DNA of 64,000 nt from Aporrectodea caliginosa. Its lineage: Eukaryota; Annelida; Clitellata; Crassiclitellata; Lumbricidae. The notes below the pieces were generated by a model that worked only from the letters and a program-made list of their open reading frames with translations, was not told where the DNA came from and made no database searches. The position numbers and the translations under genes were made by a program. This document shows positions 60,991-64,000 of this stretch, one piece after another. The stretch is taken from assembly GCA_020284085.1 (NCBI GenBank), contig JACEVL010000092.1, positions 448,353 through 512,352 on the forward strand, in the 5' to 3' direction. Each line of letters opens with the position of its first letter. Position 1 is the first letter of the stretch.

Positions 60991-62077
60991 CAATAAGTTC
61001 GTTTATTCAATCGTTCAAAACAAAGACTTCTCAATAACAACGTACAAAATGCGTGTGGGAAGCAACAGTCAGAAAGGATCCGCTTACTGCGCTTAGTAAG
61101 ATCGTCTACCTACAGCATGTACATGTAAGTTCGCACGAACAAGTGAATAGCAAAATATCATTCCACTTCAACTTCAACCGATGCAAAGAAAACCAAGAAT
61201 TATAACCGACGCCGTTGTCAACTATTATAACTCAAAGTAAACGTATACTTATCCGGCGATAAGAAATTTCACGTATAGTCAAGTATAGATTCAGTTGTCA
61301 AAACCGGCGCCTACCCTCATCATACGACAAGAGCCATAATTATTCTGATGGAGCACTTCAGTGACAAGATGAAAGCCCGCGCGGTAACGCCATCTTATCT
61401 AGAAATTTATATAGCTCCACTGTAGTAACATACAAGGCGTTAATGGATGGTTGATTCGAAATTGATTCTCAGGCCGTGTCAATAATAGATTGGACAGGCG
61501 AGGCAATCAGAGGCGCCGAAGAGACCAAAAGGCGAGTCGTATGTATGTAGAGAGAAGTGATAAGGCGGAAAGTATTTATGGTTTGTCGTGCGTCGTTACT
61601 TCGGATGTTTTGAAAGACAGGGAATCTGAATGAGACAGCTTAATGAGCTCGGTTTTGAATGAAATGCCCTCTGAGGTCAGGAGGTCAGAGGGTCAGAGAG
61701 AGTACGTGAGAATCACAAACATGGGCCAGCGAAGGACGAGTGGTTAATGGACGGATCATTGCAGACGATTGGGTTCACGAGGTTTATCGTTGTAATTTAT
61801 TATCATTGTGAATTTATTAAACGGCACTAGCCTATCTATTGACCAAGTATTAATCGATGGCGCTTAGAAGTAGTGAATGAAGGATTTGCTCAAGGTCACT
61901 ACACAGTAATCGTCTTCAAGAAGCCTCGAACCTGTATTCTTTGCCTAGGCTAAAGAGAGCGAATGGAGATACTGAGACGGGAAAAGTTAAGAAAAACCAG
62001 TATTTGTGGCTTGATTGGTAACTGACGAGTAGGCTACTACTGATAAGGCCTACTTATTACTCTGCCATGGGTTTTAG
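60991..62077. other. No gene; family D SINE tail near 61850-61940
   Basis: GAATGAAGGATTTGCTCAAG followed by GTCACTACACAGTAATCG matches the SINE body at 32942-32985. Nothing else is supported. Confidence 0.45.
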
Positions 62078-63175
62078 ATGAGACAGGAAAGACTCACGCC
62101 TCCTAAATTCTCTCCTAAACAATGTGAACTCGATCCTATTCCCAACTCTTTTCTCAAAGCTTGTGCCTCTCTCCTCGCTCCTGTCATTACCAAAATAATT
62201 AGCCTCTATCTCTCTACTGGTCGCTTCCCCATGCCTTTGAGTATTCTCTTGTCACTCCAATCCTCATGAAAGCTAAACTCGGCAAGGCAAACTTCTTAAA
62301 CTATCGTCCAATCTCCAGTATGTCCTTTTTATCCTATACTAATCAAACCCATTGTCCTTGCGCGGCTGAATGACTAGGCCTACCTTTCTTGTAACTCACT
62401 CCTCAACCCCACCAATCTGGTTTTACTAAATAAACACTCCAGAGAATCTGTGCTTGTCTCTCTGTGTAATAAACTGGTCTCTGCTGTCTGTGTCTCCTCG
62501 ATATCTCTGCCTCTTTTGACATCATAGATCACTCGTTCACCCTCATATCTCACTCTCTCTCGTCCATCAGTAACTACTCATCTCAAGTTTTCCAACCTAT
62601 CCATATTCCACACTGTACCTAAACTCTGGAAAGACGAACGTCCTCTGAATTCCGCATATTCTTCTCCACCAATATCGCCACTCACCGCCATCTGCCTCCG
62701 TCTGCTCTACTTATCACCCGATTGACTTTCCACTCCAAATTGTAGTCTCATCTCTTAAAGAATTCCTACCCTAATCCATCCGATCATCAGCCGTCCAAAC
62801 TTTCTCGTTCTCAACGCAACCTGCATTAGCAGCCGCTCTGCCTCCTCTCTCAGGGTTCTCTGGCAACAGGACTCGGACCTCCACTGGACATCGACCTCTG
62901 GACATCGATCTCTGATATGACGCAGCGCTCGTGAATAAGCTGATGCCCTGCGCTTATCCTCAGTGGCGGCGCCAGGGGGATAGGGGGCTTAGCCCCCCCC
63001 CAACTGCGGGGCAGTCCCCCCAAAGTGGGAAATCACTGCAAATTACAGGGAGGAGGGGACAAAAGGGAAGGGCTTGGAGCCTTAGCCCCCCAAACCTGAA
63101 ATCCTGGCGTCTCCACTGCTTATCCTTCGAGTAGTGTTTTAGAAATTTGGAGTTTACGAGTACGACTGGCAGGGA
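62078..63175 (+). pseudogene. L2-like LINE, internally deleted, with nested MITE
   Basis: Fragments: CELDPIPNSFLKACASLLAP then VITKIISLYLSTGRFP, LNYRPISSMSFLS, and LLDISASFDIIDHS (reverse-transcriptase motif A region). The sequence then jumps to SQVFQPIHIPHC and FHSKL, parallel to 47780-47960, and to the shared 3' end (GGACTCGGACCTCCACTGGA, ATAAGCTGATGCCCTGC). The YADD part is deleted. Stops and frameshifts occur throughout. The hAT MITE 62961-63118 interrupts the 3' end. Confidence 0.88.
62961..63118. mobile_element. hAT-type MITE, 158 bp, target duplication CTTATCCT
   Basis: TIR CAGTGGCGGCGCCAGG against, inverted, CAGTGGAGACGCCAGG (14 of 16 identical). Exact 8-bp repeats CTTATCCT flank it (62953-62960 and 63119-63126). 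Removing it restores the LINE 3' end order seen in other copies (AAGCTGATGCCCTGCGC..TTCGAGTAGTGTTTTAG). Confidence 0.95.
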
Positions 63176-63465
63176 CATGTTCTCGCTGTCGAACGACTCT
63201 CAATGACGATGAGGTCGGTGCTTAATGACGCACGTGGCTTTACAGGTCATTGACTTCTGTACGGACCATTTGATATAGACCAGTACGTACTCCGCCGATC
63301 TCAGAGTCAACAGCGGATGAGGTCCTCTGGCGGTCACCTGTGGAGCCACGACGGACGTCTTTCTTTAACGGCGGCAGCGGTGGCGGAGTGGACTTAAGGA
63401 TTGGCGGCGGCAGCCACGGCGATCGGCGGTGAGGACATGTGATACGTGTTGTACATAGCAAAAAT
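63176..63465. other. No recognised feature; GGCGGC-rich at 63360-63430
   Basis: GC-rich compared with its surroundings, with GGCGGCAGCGGTGGCGG. Its relation to any gene is unknown. Confidence 0.4.
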
Positions 63466-63625
63466 TTTATAGGCTGCAATTTACAAGTATGCAAGAGAGT
63501 ATACAAGAGAGTATGCAGATGAGTTGCTAAGGGGTTTTATAAACTGCAATTTACGAGTATGCAAGAGAGTATACAAGAGAGTATGCAGATGAGTTGCTAA
63601 GGGGGTTTATAAGCCTGCAATTTAC
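63466..63625 (+). repeat. Tandem duplication of about 69 bp (2.3 copies)
   Basis: TGCAATTTACAAGTATGCAA..GAGTTGCTAAGGGG occurs at 63474 and again at 63545, with a third start TGCAATTTAC near 63617. Each unit contains GAGAGTAT three times. Confidence 0.93.
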
Positions 63626-64000
63626 TCTATTTAACACTGAGTGCATTTCTAAATTCACAATGTAGTTGTGTAGTGATTACGCCAAAGGTTTTGCTGTCTA
63701 AGAACCTGCAGTTGTGCAAAGGCAAATCATATGAGACTCGTATCGAACTGATGTACACATTACCTGTACAGTTAGATTAGGTATGTTTGGACTAGGCCTG
63801 CTATAAAACACCAAAGCGAATCTTCAGCAGCTGCTGTCATAGGCATAAAGCCATCATTTCCATGGGCATTAGATGGGACCCATGGGTTCTGTTATAACGA
63901 ATTCCATATGGAAACATTTTCCGTATACGCGTGCATGCTGGCAAGGTAACTGCTTCAGGCCATTTATGGAGTCGTTTTGTCTTTCAAAGACGGATGATGT
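63626..64000. other. No recognised feature
   Basis: No exon or named repeat recognised up to the window edge. Confidence 0.4.

Overview
The window is eukaryotic (animal) nuclear DNA, most likely from a marine invertebrate. It has split protein exons with GT-AG borders, LINE, SINE, hAT and mariner elements, and very long microsatellites that by my own coordinates make up more than a tenth of the sequence. I see no prokaryotic gene organisation, rRNA, functional tRNA or CRISPR array. The species cannot be fixed from the sequence alone. ADAMTS-type modules show only that it is an animal.

Host genes are sparse. The best is on the minus strand: three exons (12178-12423, 3838-4033, 1598-1731) that join in frame into part of an ADAMTS/ADAMTS-like/papilin-type secreted protein. 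Together they encode the cysteine-rich module and one complete thrombospondin type 1 repeat (TSP1). The roughly 130-residue spacer that normally lies between these modules is missing and replaced by a 23-residue Ser/Ala-rich linker inside a single exon. The remaining exons lie outside the window or were not recognised. A second possible host exon (45024-45330, plus strand) starts with ATG immediately after a splice acceptor and encodes a signal-peptide-like, cysteine-containing N-terminus of an unknown protein.

Everything else recognisable is mobile or repetitive. Five short or medium hAT-type elements have exact 8-bp target duplications (4062-4447, 15717-16032, 47101-48430, 50139-50277, 62961-63118), and several others resemble them. 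A dead mariner copy with long terminal inverted repeats lies at 52036-53609. A TIR-bounded element at 39919-41558 carries a protein of a family I cannot place, and a second broken copy of that family is at 45760-46470. Decayed L2/CR1-like LINE pieces sharing one 3' end occur across 30-63 kb. Other LINE C-termini are at 10.1 kb and 37.5-38.3 kb. Four SINE-type families are dispersed; two copies of one family share an internal duplication of the tRNA-like B box.

Other structure: a near-perfect 36-bp-arm hairpin nested in a larger foldback (14.0-14.4 kb), a second foldback (10.7 kb), an AT-rich palindrome (27.8 kb), a 44-bp minisatellite made of four diverged 11-bp monomers (18.9-19.3 kb), an ancient degenerate tandem array (33.0-34.1 kb), a recent 300-bp tandem duplication (7.1-7.7 kb), and three large (CTCA)n arrays in the same orientation next to (CT)n or pyrimidine tracts. 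Nested insertions allow relative dating of several elements.
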